This document shows positions 7,846-17,041 of a DNA stretch of 64,000 nt, piece by piece (within the stretch, counting starts at the first letter, position 1; each line of letters begins with the position of its first letter). A program made the position numbers and the translations under genes. This stretch comes from Rhizobium sp. ZPR4 (GTDB taxonomy: Bacteria > Pseudomonadota > Alphaproteobacteria > Rhizobiales > Rhizobiaceae): the NCBI RefSeq assembly GCF_040215725.1, contig NZ_CP157967.1, positions 248,001-312,000 on the forward strand, given 5' to 3'. The notes beneath the pieces were generated by a model. It saw only the letters and a list, made by a program, of their open reading frames with translations, searched no databases and had not been told where the DNA came from.

Positions 7846-9933
7846 ATGGCACAACCACCCGCAATAGCACTTCCCAAAGCCAATCCCAGCATTCGCGATA
7901 TCGGGTTCGCCCTCGGTATCATGGTCATCCTGTGCGTGCTGTTCCTGCCGATCCCGCCATTTCTGATTGACCTTGGGCTGGCTTTCTCGATCGCTTTCTC
8001 CGTGCTGATCCTCATGGTTGCGCTCTGGATCAAGAAGCCGCTGGAATTCTCGTCCTTCCCGACGATTTTGCTGATCGCCACAATGACGCGTCTGGCGCTG
8101 AATATCGCCACGACCCGCGTCATCCTTTCGCACGGTTATGAAGGGCACGATGCGGCCGGCGGCGTCATCGCCGGTTTCTCCAGCCTGGTGATGTCGGGTG
8201 ACTTCGTCATCGGTCTGATCGTCTTCCTGATCCTCATTACCATTAACTTCATCGTCATCACCAAGGGTGCGACGCGTATCGCCGAAGTCGGCGCCCGCTT
8301 CACCCTGGACGCCATCCCCGGCAAGCAGATGGCGATCGACGCCGACCTTTCAGCCGGCCTGATCGACGAGAAGGAAGCGCAGCGCCGCCGCCGCGAGCTG
8401 GAAGAGGAAAGCTCCTTCTTCGGCGCGATGGACGGTGCCTCGAAGTTCGTGCGCGGTGACGCGGTTGCCGGCCTTCTGATCACCTGTATCAATGTCTTCG
8501 GCGGCATCATCATCGGCTATTTCCGTCACGGCATGCCGATCGGCCAGGCCGCGGACGTCTTTGTGAAGCTCTCCGTCGGCGACGGTCTGGTGTCGCAGAT
8601 GCCGGCGCTCATCGTCTCTCTCGCTGCTGGCCTTCTCGTTTCGCGCGGCGGCACATCCGGCTCCACCGACCAGGCCGTCGTCAATCAGTTGAGCGGCTAT
8701 CCCCGCGCGCTCGCCGTCTCGGCGGTCCTCATGGGCATCCTGGCCATCATGCCGGGCATGCCGCTCTTTCCCTTCCTCGTCCTTGGCAGCCTCATGGCCG
8801 CCGGCGCCTGGTTCATTCCGCGCCAGATCGAAGCCGAGAACAAGCTTCGCCGCGATGCCGAAGAGCAGAAGGTGATGCAGACGAAGGAAATGGAAAAGGA
8901 TTCGGTCAAGTCGGTTCTGAAGACCGCCGAGATCGAACTGGCTCTCGGCAAGATCGTCTCCACCCGCTTGCTCGGCGCGCACCAGGAGCTCGCCTTCCGC
9001 GTCGGCAAGATGCGCAAGAAATTTGCGACGCAATACGGCTTCGTCGTGCCGGAAATCAAGGTAATCGACGACATGGCGATTGCCGACAAGTCGTATCAGA
9101 TCCGCATCCATGGCACGACGATCGCTTCCAACGTGCTGCGCGTCGGCGAAGTGCTTGTCGTCACCGGTTCCGGCCGCAAGCCGACCGTACCGGGCGACGA
9201 GATTCGCGAACCCGCTTTTGGCATGCCGGCCGTTTCCGTACTCGAAGCCTTCACCGAGGATCTGAAGCGTGAAGGGTTCCAGCCGATCGATAACGTCTCG
9301 GTTGTGCTCACCCACATGAGCGAAGTCATCCGCAACAACTTGCCGGCACTGCTGTCCTATAAGGACGTGAAGATCCTGATTGAGCGCCTCGATCCGGAAT
9401 ACAAGAAGCTGGCCGATGAAATCTGCTCGTCGCACATGTCATATTCCGGCTTGCAGGCGGTGCTGAAGCTGCTGCTTGCCGAGCGCGTTTCCATCCGCAA
9501 CCTGCATCTCATTCTCGAAGCGGTTGCCGAACTCGCACCGCACGTCCGCAAGACCGAGCAGATCGTCGAGCACGTGCGCGTGCGCATGGCACAGCAACTC
9601 TGTGGCGATCTGGCCGACAACGGCGTGCTGCGTGTCCTCAGACTCGGCAGCAAATGGGACCTCATCTTCCATCAGGCACTGAAGCGCGACCAGAAGGGCG
9701 AAATCGTCGAATTCGATATCGATCCGCGCAGCCTGGAAGAGTTCAGCGAGCAGGCGGGCAAAGTTATCCGTGAATACATGGACAGGGGCATGCCCTTCGT
9801 TCTTGTCACGTCGCCGGAAACACGCTCCTATGTGCGCATGATCATCGAACGCCTGTTCGCGACCCTTCCGGTCCTGTCGCATGTGGAATTGGCCAAGGGG
9901 ATCGAGATCAAGATTCTAGGTTCGATTTCATGA
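7846..9933 (+). CDS. flhA: Flagellar export gate protein FlhA
   Basis: FlhA is the large export-gate protein that couples proton-motive force to secretion and docks chaperone-substrate complexes. The start is placed at the ATG at 7846 (AGAGACGG upstream), giving 695 residues, the family length; upstream in-frame alternatives at 7813 (TTG) and 7825 would add 11 or 7 residues. The N-terminal half holds about eight membrane helices and the conserved FHIPEP-type loop with [20 protein letters not shown]; the cytoplasmic C-terminal half (from about 320) binds chaperones. Its stop overlaps the fliR start (ATGA). Confidence 0.95.
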   Translation: MAQPPAIALPKANPSIRDIGFALGIMVILCVLFLPIPPFLIDLGLAFSIAFSVLILMVALWIKKPLEFSSFPTILLIATMTRLALNIATTRVILSHGYEGHDAAGGVIAGFSSLVMSGDFVIGLIVFLILITINFIVITKGATRIAEVGARFTLDAIPGKQMAIDADLSAGLIDEKEAQRRRRELEEESSFFGAMDGASKFVRGDAVAGLLITCINVFGGIIIGYFRHGMPIGQAADVFVKLSVGDGLVSQMPALIVSLAAGLLVSRGGTSGSTDQAVVNQLSGYPRALAVSAVLMGILAIMPGMPLFPFLVLGSLMAAGAWFIPRQIEAENKLRRDAEEQKVMQTKEMEKDSVKSVLKTAEIELALGKIVSTRLLGAHQELAFRVGKMRKKFATQYGFVVPEIKVIDDMAIADKSYQIRIHGTTIASNVLRVGEVLVVTGSGRKPTVPGDEIREPAFGMPAVSVLEAFTEDLKREGFQPIDNVSVVLTHMSEVIRNNLPALLSYKDVKILIERLDPEYKKLADEICSSHMSYSGLQAVLKLLLAERVSIRNLHLILEAVAELAPHVRKTEQIVEHVRVRMAQQLCGDLADNGVLRVLRLGSKWDLIFHQALKRDQKGEIVEFDIDPRSLEEFSEQAGKVIREYMDRGMPFVLVTSPETRSYVRMIIERLFATLPVLSHVELAKGIEIKILGSIS

Positions 9934-10682
9934 TAACCGACCCCCAGGGGACCATTCTGGCGCTGTTCGTCGCCTTCTGCCGCATCGGCGGCTGCATGAT
10001 GGTCCTCCCGGGATTTTCCTCCGGCCGTGTTCCCACGCAATTCAGGCTGCTGCTTTCCGCCGCCCTGACGATGGCGATCCTGCCGTTGCTCTGGAACACG
10101 ATCTACCCGCAGGTGTCGAAGGGCGATGCGACCTATATCGGCCTTATCTTCACTGAAACCGTCATCGGATTGATGTATGGGATGATGGCCAGGATCTATA
10201 CGCTGGGCCTGCAATTCACCGGCACGGTCATATCGATGATGATCGGCTTCAATGCGCCCGGCGGCGCCGATATCATCGAGGAATCGAACGAAACGTCGCT
10301 CACCAGCCTCATCAGCTTTTGCGGGCTGATGATTCTCTTCATAATGGACTTTCACCATTATGTCCTGCAGGCGCTGGTCGATTCCTATTCGCTCATTCCC
10401 TTCGGCGGGCATATCGAACCGCGCGCCGCGCTGATCTCGATTACGGATACGCTGGAGACGACGTTCTTCATCATGCTGCGGCTGGCAAGTCCCTTCGTGC
10501 TCTACGGCTTGATGTTCCAGATTTCGATCGGCTTCATCAACAAGCTGGCGCCGCAGATCCCGATCTATTTTATTTCCACGCCGTATCTGCTGATGGGAGG
10601 GCTGTTCATGCTCTATCTCAGCATCGCGGCCCTGGTCAGTCAGTTTTCCAGTGCGTTCCTCACCGTCTTTAACGGGCATTAG
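9930..10682 (+). CDS. fliR: Flagellar export apparatus protein FliR
   Basis: FliR is an inner-membrane component of the export gate that nests with FliP and FliQ. It has 250 residues and about six hydrophobic segments. Family features include the early [18 protein letters not shown] segment and the FNAPGGAD loop. Translation is coupled to flhA through the ATGA overlap. A 71-base gap without a terminator separates it from the next small gene. Confidence 0.94.
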   Translation: MITDPQGTILALFVAFCRIGGCMMVLPGFSSGRVPTQFRLLLSAALTMAILPLLWNTIYPQVSKGDATYIGLIFTETVIGLMYGMMARIYTLGLQFTGTVISMMIGFNAPGGADIIEESNETSLTSLISFCGLMILFIMDFHHYVLQALVDSYSLIPFGGHIEPRAALISITDTLETTFFIMLRLASPFVLYGLMFQISIGFINKLAPQIPIYFISTPYLLMGGLFMLYLSIAALVSQFSSAFLTVFNGH

Positions 10683-10753
10683 CCCGCAGGTGGACAGATG
10701 ACGAAGCCCGATTCGAGCAGAGCTGGCGAAAACAGCCGGCGGGTAGGTAGACG

Positions 10754-11170
10754 ATGGCGGAGAAAACCCGGTCCGAAAAACTGAAGCGCCTGATCGCGGT
10801 ACAGCGCCATCTGGAATGGATGGCGGAAAACGAGCTTGCCGACACGACCCGGCAGCGCTCGGAAGTGACGGAGGCGATGGAGCGCGTCATGGTTGCCATC
10901 GGCTCGGTCGACCCCGTGCATATGGCATTCTCGATCCACTACGCCGAACGCTACGGCCGCCTGATGATCCGTGACCAGCAGCTGGAAAGCATCCAGACGC
11001 TCATTCAGATGAAGGTCCAGCAGGAGCGCACCAAGGCCGACAGGCTGGAAGAGCACATGAAGGATGCCCGCGAGCTCGAATTGCGAGAATCGGACGACAA
11101 TGCCGTCTACGATATCATCGATCAGCACTTCGCCGGCGCAACGCCAGCCTCCAGCAAGGTTCAAAAATAA
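10754..11170 (+). CDS. FliJ-like coiled-coil flagellar protein
   Basis: A 138-residue soluble helical protein. The stretch from about residue 6 to 115 is charged, heptad-rich and compatible with a two-helix coiled coil, as in FliJ, the export ATPase stalk and chaperone escort. Direct identity to FliJ is weak, so this is an assignment by length, helical pattern and position behind fliR. An alternative is a clade-specific export chaperone. The ribosome binding site (GGGTAGG) is weak. Confidence 0.55.
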   Translation: MAEKTRSEKLKRLIAVQRHLEWMAENELADTTRQRSEVTEAMERVMVAIGSVDPVHMAFSIHYAERYGRLMIRDQQLESIQTLIQMKVQQERTKADRLEEHMKDARELELRESDDNAVYDIIDQHFAGATPASSKVQK

Positions 11171-11304
11171 TAATCATCGCGATCATGGAGCAGGATTCGC
11201 AGCGTTGGGTTGCCGATCTGCTCTGACAGTTTGATTCGACATGCCCCGGGATGAGCGCTGAGCCGCGCATTTTCAGGGTATGCGAGAGCAGAAGGAGACG
11301 TGAC

Positions 11305-11901
11305 GTGGCTATTTCGCCTCCGAGTGATTTGGTCCTCGATGTCGTCAAGGCGGCCAATCCCGCTGATGTCGAGGTCGCGCAGGCCAAGCTTGCCGCCAAT
11401 CGAGCCGCTTTCGCCGCCACCAGCCTGGCCGAAAACGGCAATGGCTTCGGCGCGACTGTGGATGCGATGAACAGCGCCGCCACCCAGGCGGGCCTCGCCA
11501 ATGCCAATACACATGTGGCCGGGACCAAGGTCCCGCAGGCCTATCGCAAGTTCGAGTCCATGGTGCTGCAGAACTTCGTGAAGAACATGTTGCCGAGCAG
11601 CGAGACGCTGTACGGCAAGGGCTCTGCCGGCGAGATCTGGAAGGGTATGATGGCCGAGCAGCTGGGCGACACGATCTCCAAGAATGGCGGCGTGGGCATC
11701 GCTGAAAAAATGTACAAGGAACAGGTCGACAAGATGCGCAATACCGGCGCTATCCACACCGCGACCGATGAGAACGACAAGAAGATGGCGCTCAGCGCGA
11801 TCACCGATTTTCAGCGCAAGACGCTGGCCGCTGCCGATGCCGACAACGACGGCAACACCGGCATCACCAACCAGAATTCGTTGACGTCCCAGAAAGCATG
11901 A
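11305..11901 (+). CDS. Rod-binding protein of the FlgJ N-terminal family
   Basis: The start is placed at GTG 11305 because AGGAG sits at 11293-11297; a longer frame from 11251 has no such site. The product has 198 residues. Residues from about 70 to 150 match the rod-binding domain (FESMVLQNFVKNMLP, GEIWKGMMAEQLGD, GGVGIAEKMY), which helps the rod assemble in the periplasm. The muramidase domain present in enteric FlgJ is missing, as usual in alphaproteobacteria, so peptidoglycan cutting must come from another enzyme, possibly the transglycosylase-like product at 1410-2042. Its end overlaps the next gene by four bases. Confidence 0.8.
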   Translation: MAISPPSDLVLDVVKAANPADVEVAQAKLAANRAAFAATSLAENGNGFGATVDAMNSAATQAGLANANTHVAGTKVPQAYRKFESMVLQNFVKNMLPSSETLYGKGSAGEIWKGMMAEQLGDTISKNGGVGIAEKMYKEQVDKMRNTGAIHTATDENDKKMALSAITDFQRKTLAAADADNDGNTGITNQNSLTSQKA

Positions 11902-12284
11902 GCGAGGTAACAAACATGGAAATGATGTCGCAGGACTATCGGATCAAGTCTGTCCTTGGCCGCCTGGAGATGATTATCGACAATGAGAACAACCGGATCG
12001 GTACCGACCCGGAATTCGACCTCAAGGTATCGAATGCGCACAAGAGCCGCTGCCTTTACGAATTGTCGATGCTGTTTCGCGATACCGATCCGGCCGATCT
12101 CGCCGCTACCCATATCGAGCAGCTGCATGATCTGAAGAAAAAGCTGGTTCTGAATGCCCGCCGCGTCGAGGCTCATCTTGAGGCCGTGCGCGCCGTCGCC
12201 GAAATTCTGAAGAATGCCGTGCAGAATGCCGATGCGGACGGCACCTATTCGCAGGAGCAATTCCGCGTCCGTGAGGCCGGATGA
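11898..12284 (+). CDS. FlgN-like flagellar chaperone candidate
   Basis: A 128-residue helical soluble protein starting within the stop of the rod-binding gene (ATGA) and itself overlapping the next gene by four bases. The helical arrangement and size resemble FlgN, the chaperone for FlgK and FlgL; segments include IKSVLGRLEMIIDNENNRIG and CLYELSMLFRDTD. Similarity to enteric FlgN is weak, so the name rests on family pattern and operon position. Confidence 0.55.
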   Translation: MSEVTNMEMMSQDYRIKSVLGRLEMIIDNENNRIGTDPEFDLKVSNAHKSRCLYELSMLFRDTDPADLAATHIEQLHDLKKKLVLNARRVEAHLEAVRAVAEILKNAVQNADADGTYSQEQFRVREAG

Positions 12285-12808
12285 TCAAGCTCGTTATCAC
12301 CGGCCTGTGGGTCTGCGCCGTAACATTGGCCTCGGTCTATTTTTCGGTGCAAGTGGCGACGGCGCCCGCGATCAGTCCTGACGATGCCAAGAAGGCGCAG
12401 CAGGAGCTCGTCAAGGGCGAGTCGATCAACGTTCCCGTCATCGCCAACGGCCAGGTGACCGGCTATTTCCTGACGCGCATTTCCTTCATGATGGAAAAGG
12501 GCAAGGCGAATACATTTCAGGTACCTCTGCCGGAGCTGACGACAGACGAACTTTTTTCGCTGTTGGTCGGCAACAAGATGATCGATATCGCCCATACGCA
12601 GAATTTCGATGTTGCCGCCTTCCGCAGCGATCTGAAGAAGCGGATGAATGAGCGACTCGGTGGGGACTATGTCGCCGACGTGCTGATCGAACAGCTCGAC
12701 TACCTTTCCAAGGAAGAAACCCATGGTGGGGAAAGCGTCGGCAAGAGAACGGTCAAGCCTGTCAAGATCGTGCAGGATGCGGCCAAGGACAAAGTGCCGG
12801 TCGAGTAA
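12281..12808 (+). CDS. Membrane-anchored FliL-like protein at the end of the flagellar operon
   Basis: 175 residues with an N-terminal membrane anchor (about 3-25) and a periplasmic remainder. The layout (anchor, INVPVIANGQVTGYFLTRISF strand region, then a helix reading FRSDLKKRMNERLGGDYVADVLIEQLDYL) resembles FliL, where a helix with an LR..I...N..L pattern is followed by a V.DV strand. FliL supports stator function in the motor. A canonical fliL normally lies in another flagellar operon in rhizobia, so this may be a divergent second copy. The resemblance is by eye only. Confidence 0.5.
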   Translation: MIKLVITGLWVCAVTLASVYFSVQVATAPAISPDDAKKAQQELVKGESINVPVIANGQVTGYFLTRISFMMEKGKANTFQVPLPELTTDELFSLLVGNKMIDIAHTQNFDVAAFRSDLKKRMNERLGGDYVADVLIEQLDYLSKEETHGGESVGKRTVKPVKIVQDAAKDKVPVE

Positions 12809-12903
12809 TATCGCTCCGGTTGCAAGATGCCGGTTGGTATAATAATGTAAGCGATGTCTTACGTTTTGCCGATATGCTTAACAGATCCCTGATGGCTTTC
12901 AGC

Positions 12904-12945
12904 AAATCCAACCTTCCTTCCTAACGGAAAGTTGGATTTGTCTTG
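12904..12945 (+). terminator. Terminator-like hairpin closing the flagellar operon
   Basis: AAATCCAACCTTCC (12904-12917) pairs with GGAAAGTTGGATTT (12926-12939), one G-T wobble, with an 8-base loop, followed by the moderately T-rich GTCTT. No other hairpin separates the flagellar genes from the glycosyltransferase. Confidence 0.65.
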
Positions 12946-13002
12946 CTATAAACACCTCCAAGCCATGCCTCCCAGTCGCCGCACCGATGAACGGTGAGGG
13001 GC

Positions 13003-13902
13003 ATGAGCTTTATGCGTACCGGCATCATGCGCATTGGCGATGTCGGGCAGGAGGGTGTTGGATTGAACCAGGTAGCCGATTTTGCCGTCGTCGCGTCACG
13101 CCGCATGATCTTCGATCTGCCGGTGTGCGATCTCGGCTGGGATGACGCGCTGACTTTCGTCAACGAGCTTGCTTCCCTGCCGGTCGGACAGACCTCGATC
13201 TCCTTCGTCAATGCTCACAACATGCTTGTCATGCTGCGCGATGACAGCTACCGCAATGTCCTTGAGCGCAATCTGGTCCTTCCTGATGGCGTTGGCCTCG
13301 ACATCGCTTCACGCGTTGCTCATGGCGAACCTTTCCCTGCCAATTTGAACGGTACGGATTTCGTGCCCGCGCTGCTGACATTCATGGAGCGGCCGAGACG
13401 GATCGGCCTTCTGGGCGGCAAGCGCTCCGTCGTCGAAAAGGCAGCGGAGAGATTTCGCCAGCATGCCCCGTGGCACCAGTTTGTCGTCGTATCGGACGGT
13501 TTTTTCGATCCGGCGCGGAGCAATGCAGTGACCGCGGAAATCGGCCGCCAGAAGATCGATATTCTGATCGTCGGCATGGGCACGCCGCTGCAGGAAAAAT
13601 GGGTCGCAGAACATGTCGGCCCGCAGCATGCGCGCCTCGTCCTGACCGTAGGCGCCTTGTTCGATTTCGTTTCCGAGACGGTGCCGCGGGCACCAAGGCT
13701 TGTGCGTGCGATGCGCAGCGAGTGGTTGTTCCGTCTGGTATTGGAGCCGAATAGGCTCTGGCGGCGTTACATGCTGGGTATACCGCTATTCTTCTATCAG
13801 GTTGTCAGGCATCAGTTCGGCCGCAAGGAGCGTGTCCTTCGCGCCGAGCCCCATCCGTTGCCGCAGCGGCGCATCGCTCCGCCGGGCAAATTAGCAAGTT
13901 AG
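13003..13902 (+). CDS. WecG/TagA/CpsF family glycosyltransferase
   Basis: This family transfers a sugar (often N-acetylmannosamine or its uronic acid) onto lipid-linked intermediates for surface polysaccharide. The full family domain spans about residues 35-230: FVNAHNMLVMLRD, LPDGVGLDIASR, the LNGTDFVPALL motif, a nucleotide-sugar region IGLLGGKRSVVEKAAERF, and the signature VGMGTPLQEKW. Several in-frame starts exist (GTG 12994, ATG 13003, 13012, 13027); 13012 has the best-spaced GAGGGG. The next gene, a Wzz-like protein 200 bases downstream, suggests a joint role in an exopolysaccharide or capsule. The sugar cannot be told from sequence. Confidence 0.85.
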   Translation: MSFMRTGIMRIGDVGQEGVGLNQVADFAVVASRRMIFDLPVCDLGWDDALTFVNELASLPVGQTSISFVNAHNMLVMLRDDSYRNVLERNLVLPDGVGLDIASRVAHGEPFPANLNGTDFVPALLTFMERPRRIGLLGGKRSVVEKAAERFRQHAPWHQFVVVSDGFFDPARSNAVTAEIGRQKIDILIVGMGTPLQEKWVAEHVGPQHARLVLTVGALFDFVSETVPRAPRLVRAMRSEWLFRLVLEPNRLWRRYMLGIPLFFYQVVRHQFGRKERVLRAEPHPLPQRRIAPPGKLAS

Positions 13903-14005
13903 AGCATTTCCAGGAAAAGTGCGTAGCGTTTTTCCGTCCGGAATGCGCAAAGAAACAAGAGCCTAAAGCGTTTTCGCGATTCGAAGAAAAGCGGAAATGC
14001 TTTAG
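13901..14005 (+). repeat. Palindromic rhizobial intergenic repeat, long copy
   Basis: The ends AGCATTTCC (13903-13911) and GGAAATGCT (13993-14001) are inverted repeats, with inner parts GAAAAGTGCGTAGCGTTTTTCC and AAAGCGTTTTCGCGATTCGAAGAAAAGCGG able to fold on themselves. I recognise this composition (AAAGCG...TTTTCGCGATTC) from dispersed repeats in Rhizobium genomes. A shorter relative lies at 42475-42530. Confidence 0.75.
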
Positions 14006-14104
14006 TATTTGCGGGCTTGGCGTTAACTCTTTCTTTGGCATGAAATTTTAGAGTGGGTTAACCATTTGCATTGGTCTCGGACCATGTGCGCGAGATAACC
14101 CGCC

Positions 14105-16024
14105 ATGTTTGAAAGCAAAGCCAGGACCGGATTCCACCCCGACGATGCGGAAACCCAAGAGGTTTCGCGGCGATCTGGCCGACATATCTCCCCTTACGGC
14201 GAAGACGACGACTTGCGTGGCGTCTCGGATCTGCGTGCAGCCAACTCCGACGATCCGCGCGATGCGGAACTGCGCGCCATCCTGCGCAGACGGTTGAATG
14301 GCGATCCCTATCCGGTGTCTGGTCGAAAAAGATCGCTGGTGATCGGGGCGGCGGCCGAGCAGGCGGAAGATGTCCCACATGCCTACCGCTCAGAACGCCG
14401 CGAGATGCCGGAGCCATCATCGGAGCCCATGCCCGATTTGCTGGAATTCGTGCCCGATCTGCTGGAAGGCATGCGGGAGCTTCCGCGACAGGCCGCCCCT
14501 GCTCCAATTGTCGTTGAACACGTATCTCGGGCCGGACGCTGGTCCCTCAGCTTCGGCGCTCTCTGTTTCATCGCTGCAACCGCGCTGACGGGAGCGGCCA
14601 TTCCCACCTTGCTTGCCCCGCCGCCGCTCTATGTGTCGCAGGCCGTTCTGCATGCGGACGGCGAAGGTAGGGGGCGCCAGGCCCTGTTGGATGTCGCGGC
14701 GAAGCGCGTCGTTGCCCCGTCCGTATTGTCCGACATTGTTGCCAGGATGAAGCTTGATCGCGATCCGGAGTTTACCGGCAGTCGCGCAGGTGCCCTCGGG
14801 GTTGCCGTCGAGCTGCTCTCCGGCAGCGGTAATGCATCCGATGCGCCGTCACGTGCTCAAGCAACGCTGCGCAAAGATATTGCCGTCGATATCGATGGTC
14901 AGGCGGGCCTGCTGCGCCTGATCGTTACGTCGAGCGATCCCGCCAGGTCGGCCGATATTGCCAACCGGCTTGTTATCGCCACTCTCTATGATCCCGCTGT
15001 TGCAAAGGCGGCCGGTACGTCGCGTGGGACCGAAACGGCGTCTGATCGAAGCCGCAAGGAACTCGATCACGCCTCCGCCACCCTTGCCGAATTCAAGGCG
15101 CGCTACGGCGAAGACAAGATTGCGGCGGCGGCGGCGCTCCAGCAGCAGCGTCAGCAGCTGGATGTGCAGATAAAGGCAGCCGATCTGGCGGTACGCACCG
15201 CCAAGGCCCGTCTTGCAGCCGTCAAATCGGCGACGCCGGCATCGGTGCTGACCGGTGCATTGTCAGGCGATCTTTCATCGCCCGGGCTTGATGATCTGCG
15301 CAGCCGCTACAACGCTGCCAAGTCGCAGCTGACTCAGCTTTCCGTGCAGCTCGGCCCGCGCCATCCTCGACTGCTTGCGCAGCAGGCAACGGTCGACGAT
15401 CTCGCGGCGAATATGCGCAGCCAGCTACAGCGGCTGGCTGTCAGCAGCGAAGCGGACGTGAAAGCGGCTCTTGAGAAACAGGCGTCTCTTTCGGCGCAAA
15501 TGACGGCGGCCAGTCAGGCGGTGGGCGATGTCGACCTCGGCCATCTTGCACAGTTGCAGGATGCCGTCGCGACGGCACAGAGCCGCTACGAGGCCGACCA
15601 GCAGAATGCCGCCATGACGGTGTCTGAAGTCAGGCCGCCGCTGACCGTGCTGTCTCAGGCCGTCGCGTCCGCTGCGCCGCTGGATGATCATCTCGCGAGC
15701 AATCAGGCCACCGGCTTCCTCGTAGGTCTCTGCCTGGCATTTTGCGCTGTATTCCTGCGCAAGTGGCTGGCTGATGCGGAGCCGACGGAAGAGCATGCGA
15801 CCGACGAAAGCATCATGCCGGCAGCCCGCGCTTTGCATCATGACGGTGATAATGAGCTGCCGCCGTTGCCCGACATCGGACCTGAACCATCGGCTGTTCT
15901 TGTTTCTGATGGTACAGATCAGCTCGACATCGCGGACGAATGGGTCCGCATCCAGCAGGAGCTTGCATCCCTGCGCGCCAAGGTCGAAACCTACGCGGTG
16001 CGCCGGCATCAGGATCGCGACTGA
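14105..16024 (+). CDS. Wzz/GumC-like polysaccharide co-polymerase without kinase domain
   Basis: Proteins of this type set chain length and support export of exopolysaccharide (ExoP family). The 639-residue product has a 145-residue charged cytoplasmic N-terminal extension, membrane helix 1 (about 148-170), a periplasmic part with long coiled coils (about 310-520) including the LGPRHPRL motif (about 417-424) typical of GumC/ExoP proteins, membrane helix 2 (about 534-551) and an 88-residue cytoplasmic tail. There is no Walker-type tyrosine-kinase domain, unlike full-length ExoP. The N-terminal extension contains a tandem PDLLE repeat (about 110-121). The partner glycosyltransferase is just upstream. 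Confidence 0.75.
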   Translation: MFESKARTGFHPDDAETQEVSRRSGRHISPYGEDDDLRGVSDLRAANSDDPRDAELRAILRRRLNGDPYPVSGRKRSLVIGAAAEQAEDVPHAYRSERREMPEPSSEPMPDLLEFVPDLLEGMRELPRQAAPAPIVVEHVSRAGRWSLSFGALCFIAATALTGAAIPTLLAPPPLYVSQAVLHADGEGRGRQALLDVAAKRVVAPSVLSDIVARMKLDRDPEFTGSRAGALGVAVELLSGSGNASDAPSRAQATLRKDIAVDIDGQAGLLRLIVTSSDPARSADIANRLVIATLYDPAVAKAAGTSRGTETASDRSRKELDHASATLAEFKARYGEDKIAAAAALQQQRQQLDVQIKAADLAVRTAKARLAAVKSATPASVLTGALSGDLSSPGLDDLRSRYNAAKSQLTQLSVQLGPRHPRLLAQQATVDDLAANMRSQLQRLAVSSEADVKAALEKQASLSAQMTAASQAVGDVDLGHLAQLQDAVATAQSRYEADQQNAAMTVSEVRPPLTVLSQAVASAAPLDDHLASNQATGFLVGLCLAFCAVFLRKWLADAEPTEEHATDESIMPAARALHHDGDNELPPLPDIGPEPSAVLVSDGTDQLDIADEWVRIQQELASLRAKVETYAVRRHQDRD

Positions 16025-16141
16025 GCGCCTCATCGTTTTCCCTTGCAATTACCGCTTTCAGACACCATAGGGCGTTTGCAGGCAATTCCGTCGGGCGGAG
16101 GGCCTGTAGATTGCCACCGAATTCATGATCGGGAGACGAGC

Positions 16142-17041
16142 GTGACGACAGTGATCGACGGGAAACAAGCGGCGGCATCGGTGATCGAGGCCGTGAAGGC
16201 TGCAGCGGTTGGGCTTGAAGACGGGGCCGGCGTGAAGACCGGACTTGCGGTCGTCATCGTCGGCGATGATCCGGCCAGCCACACCTATGTCGGCGCCAAG
16301 GGCCGCATGGCCAGGGAATGCGGCTTCAACTCCATCCAGCACACGCTGCCGGCCGAGACGACGCAGGAAGAATTGGCAAAGCTCGTGGCCTCGCTGAATG
16401 ACGATCCGTCCATCCACGGCATTCTCGTGCAGCTGCCGCTGCCGAAGCATCTTAATTCCGATGCGATCATCCAGTCGATCAAGCCGGAGAAGGATGTCGA
16501 CGGGTTGCATGTGGTCAATGCCGGCAAGCTGGCAACCGGCGATCTCGAAACCGGGCTGATCTCGTGTACGCCGGCCGGCGCCATGCTTTTGGTGCGCTCC
16601 ATCCATGGCGAGGACCTGTCGGGTCTGAACGCCGTGGTCATCGGCCGCTCCAATCTGTTCGGCAAGCCGATGGCGCAATTGCTGCTTTCTGCCAATGCGA
16701 CGGTCACGACGGCGCATTCGCGCACGAAGGATCTCGCCTCTGTCGCAAAGGGTGCCGATATTCTGGTGGCGGCTGTGGGCCGTCCGGAGATGGTGAAGGC
16801 TAATTGGGTGAAGCCGGGTGCGACCGTCATCGATGTCGGCATCAACCGCATCGACGCACCGGAGCGGGGCGAGGGCAAGAGCCGTCTTGTCGGCGATGTT
16901 GCCTATGGCGAAGTCTCCGAAGTCGCCGCCGCCATCACGCCGGTTCCGGGCGGTGTCGGTCCGATGACGATCGCCATGCTGATGGCCAATACCGTCATCG
17001 CTGCCCATCGCTCAGCCGGCAAAAAGCCGCCGAGGTTTTAA
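16142..17041 (+). CDS. folD: Bifunctional methylenetetrahydrofolate dehydrogenase/methenyltetrahydrofolate cyclohydrolase FolD
   Basis: FolD interconverts 5,10-methylene-, 5,10-methenyl- and 10-formyl-tetrahydrofolate with NADP in the cytoplasm. GTG 16142 after GGGAGACGAGC gives 299 residues, the usual length; the frame extends upstream to 16043 without support. Family features: [17 protein letters not shown] (the catalytic lysine lies in YVxxK), [22 protein letters not shown], the NADP site [17 protein letters not shown] and the C-terminal [20 protein letters not shown]. Its last four bases overlap the end of the convergent aglR. Confidence 0.96.
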   Translation: MTTVIDGKQAAASVIEAVKAAAVGLEDGAGVKTGLAVVIVGDDPASHTYVGAKGRMARECGFNSIQHTLPAETTQEELAKLVASLNDDPSIHGILVQLPLPKHLNSDAIIQSIKPEKDVDGLHVVNAGKLATGDLETGLISCTPAGAMLLVRSIHGEDLSGLNAVVIGRSNLFGKPMAQLLLSANATVTTAHSRTKDLASVAKGADILVAAVGRPEMVKANWVKPGATVIDVGINRIDAPERGEGKSRLVGDVAYGEVSEVAAAITPVPGGVGPMTIAMLMANTVIAAHRSAGKKPPRF

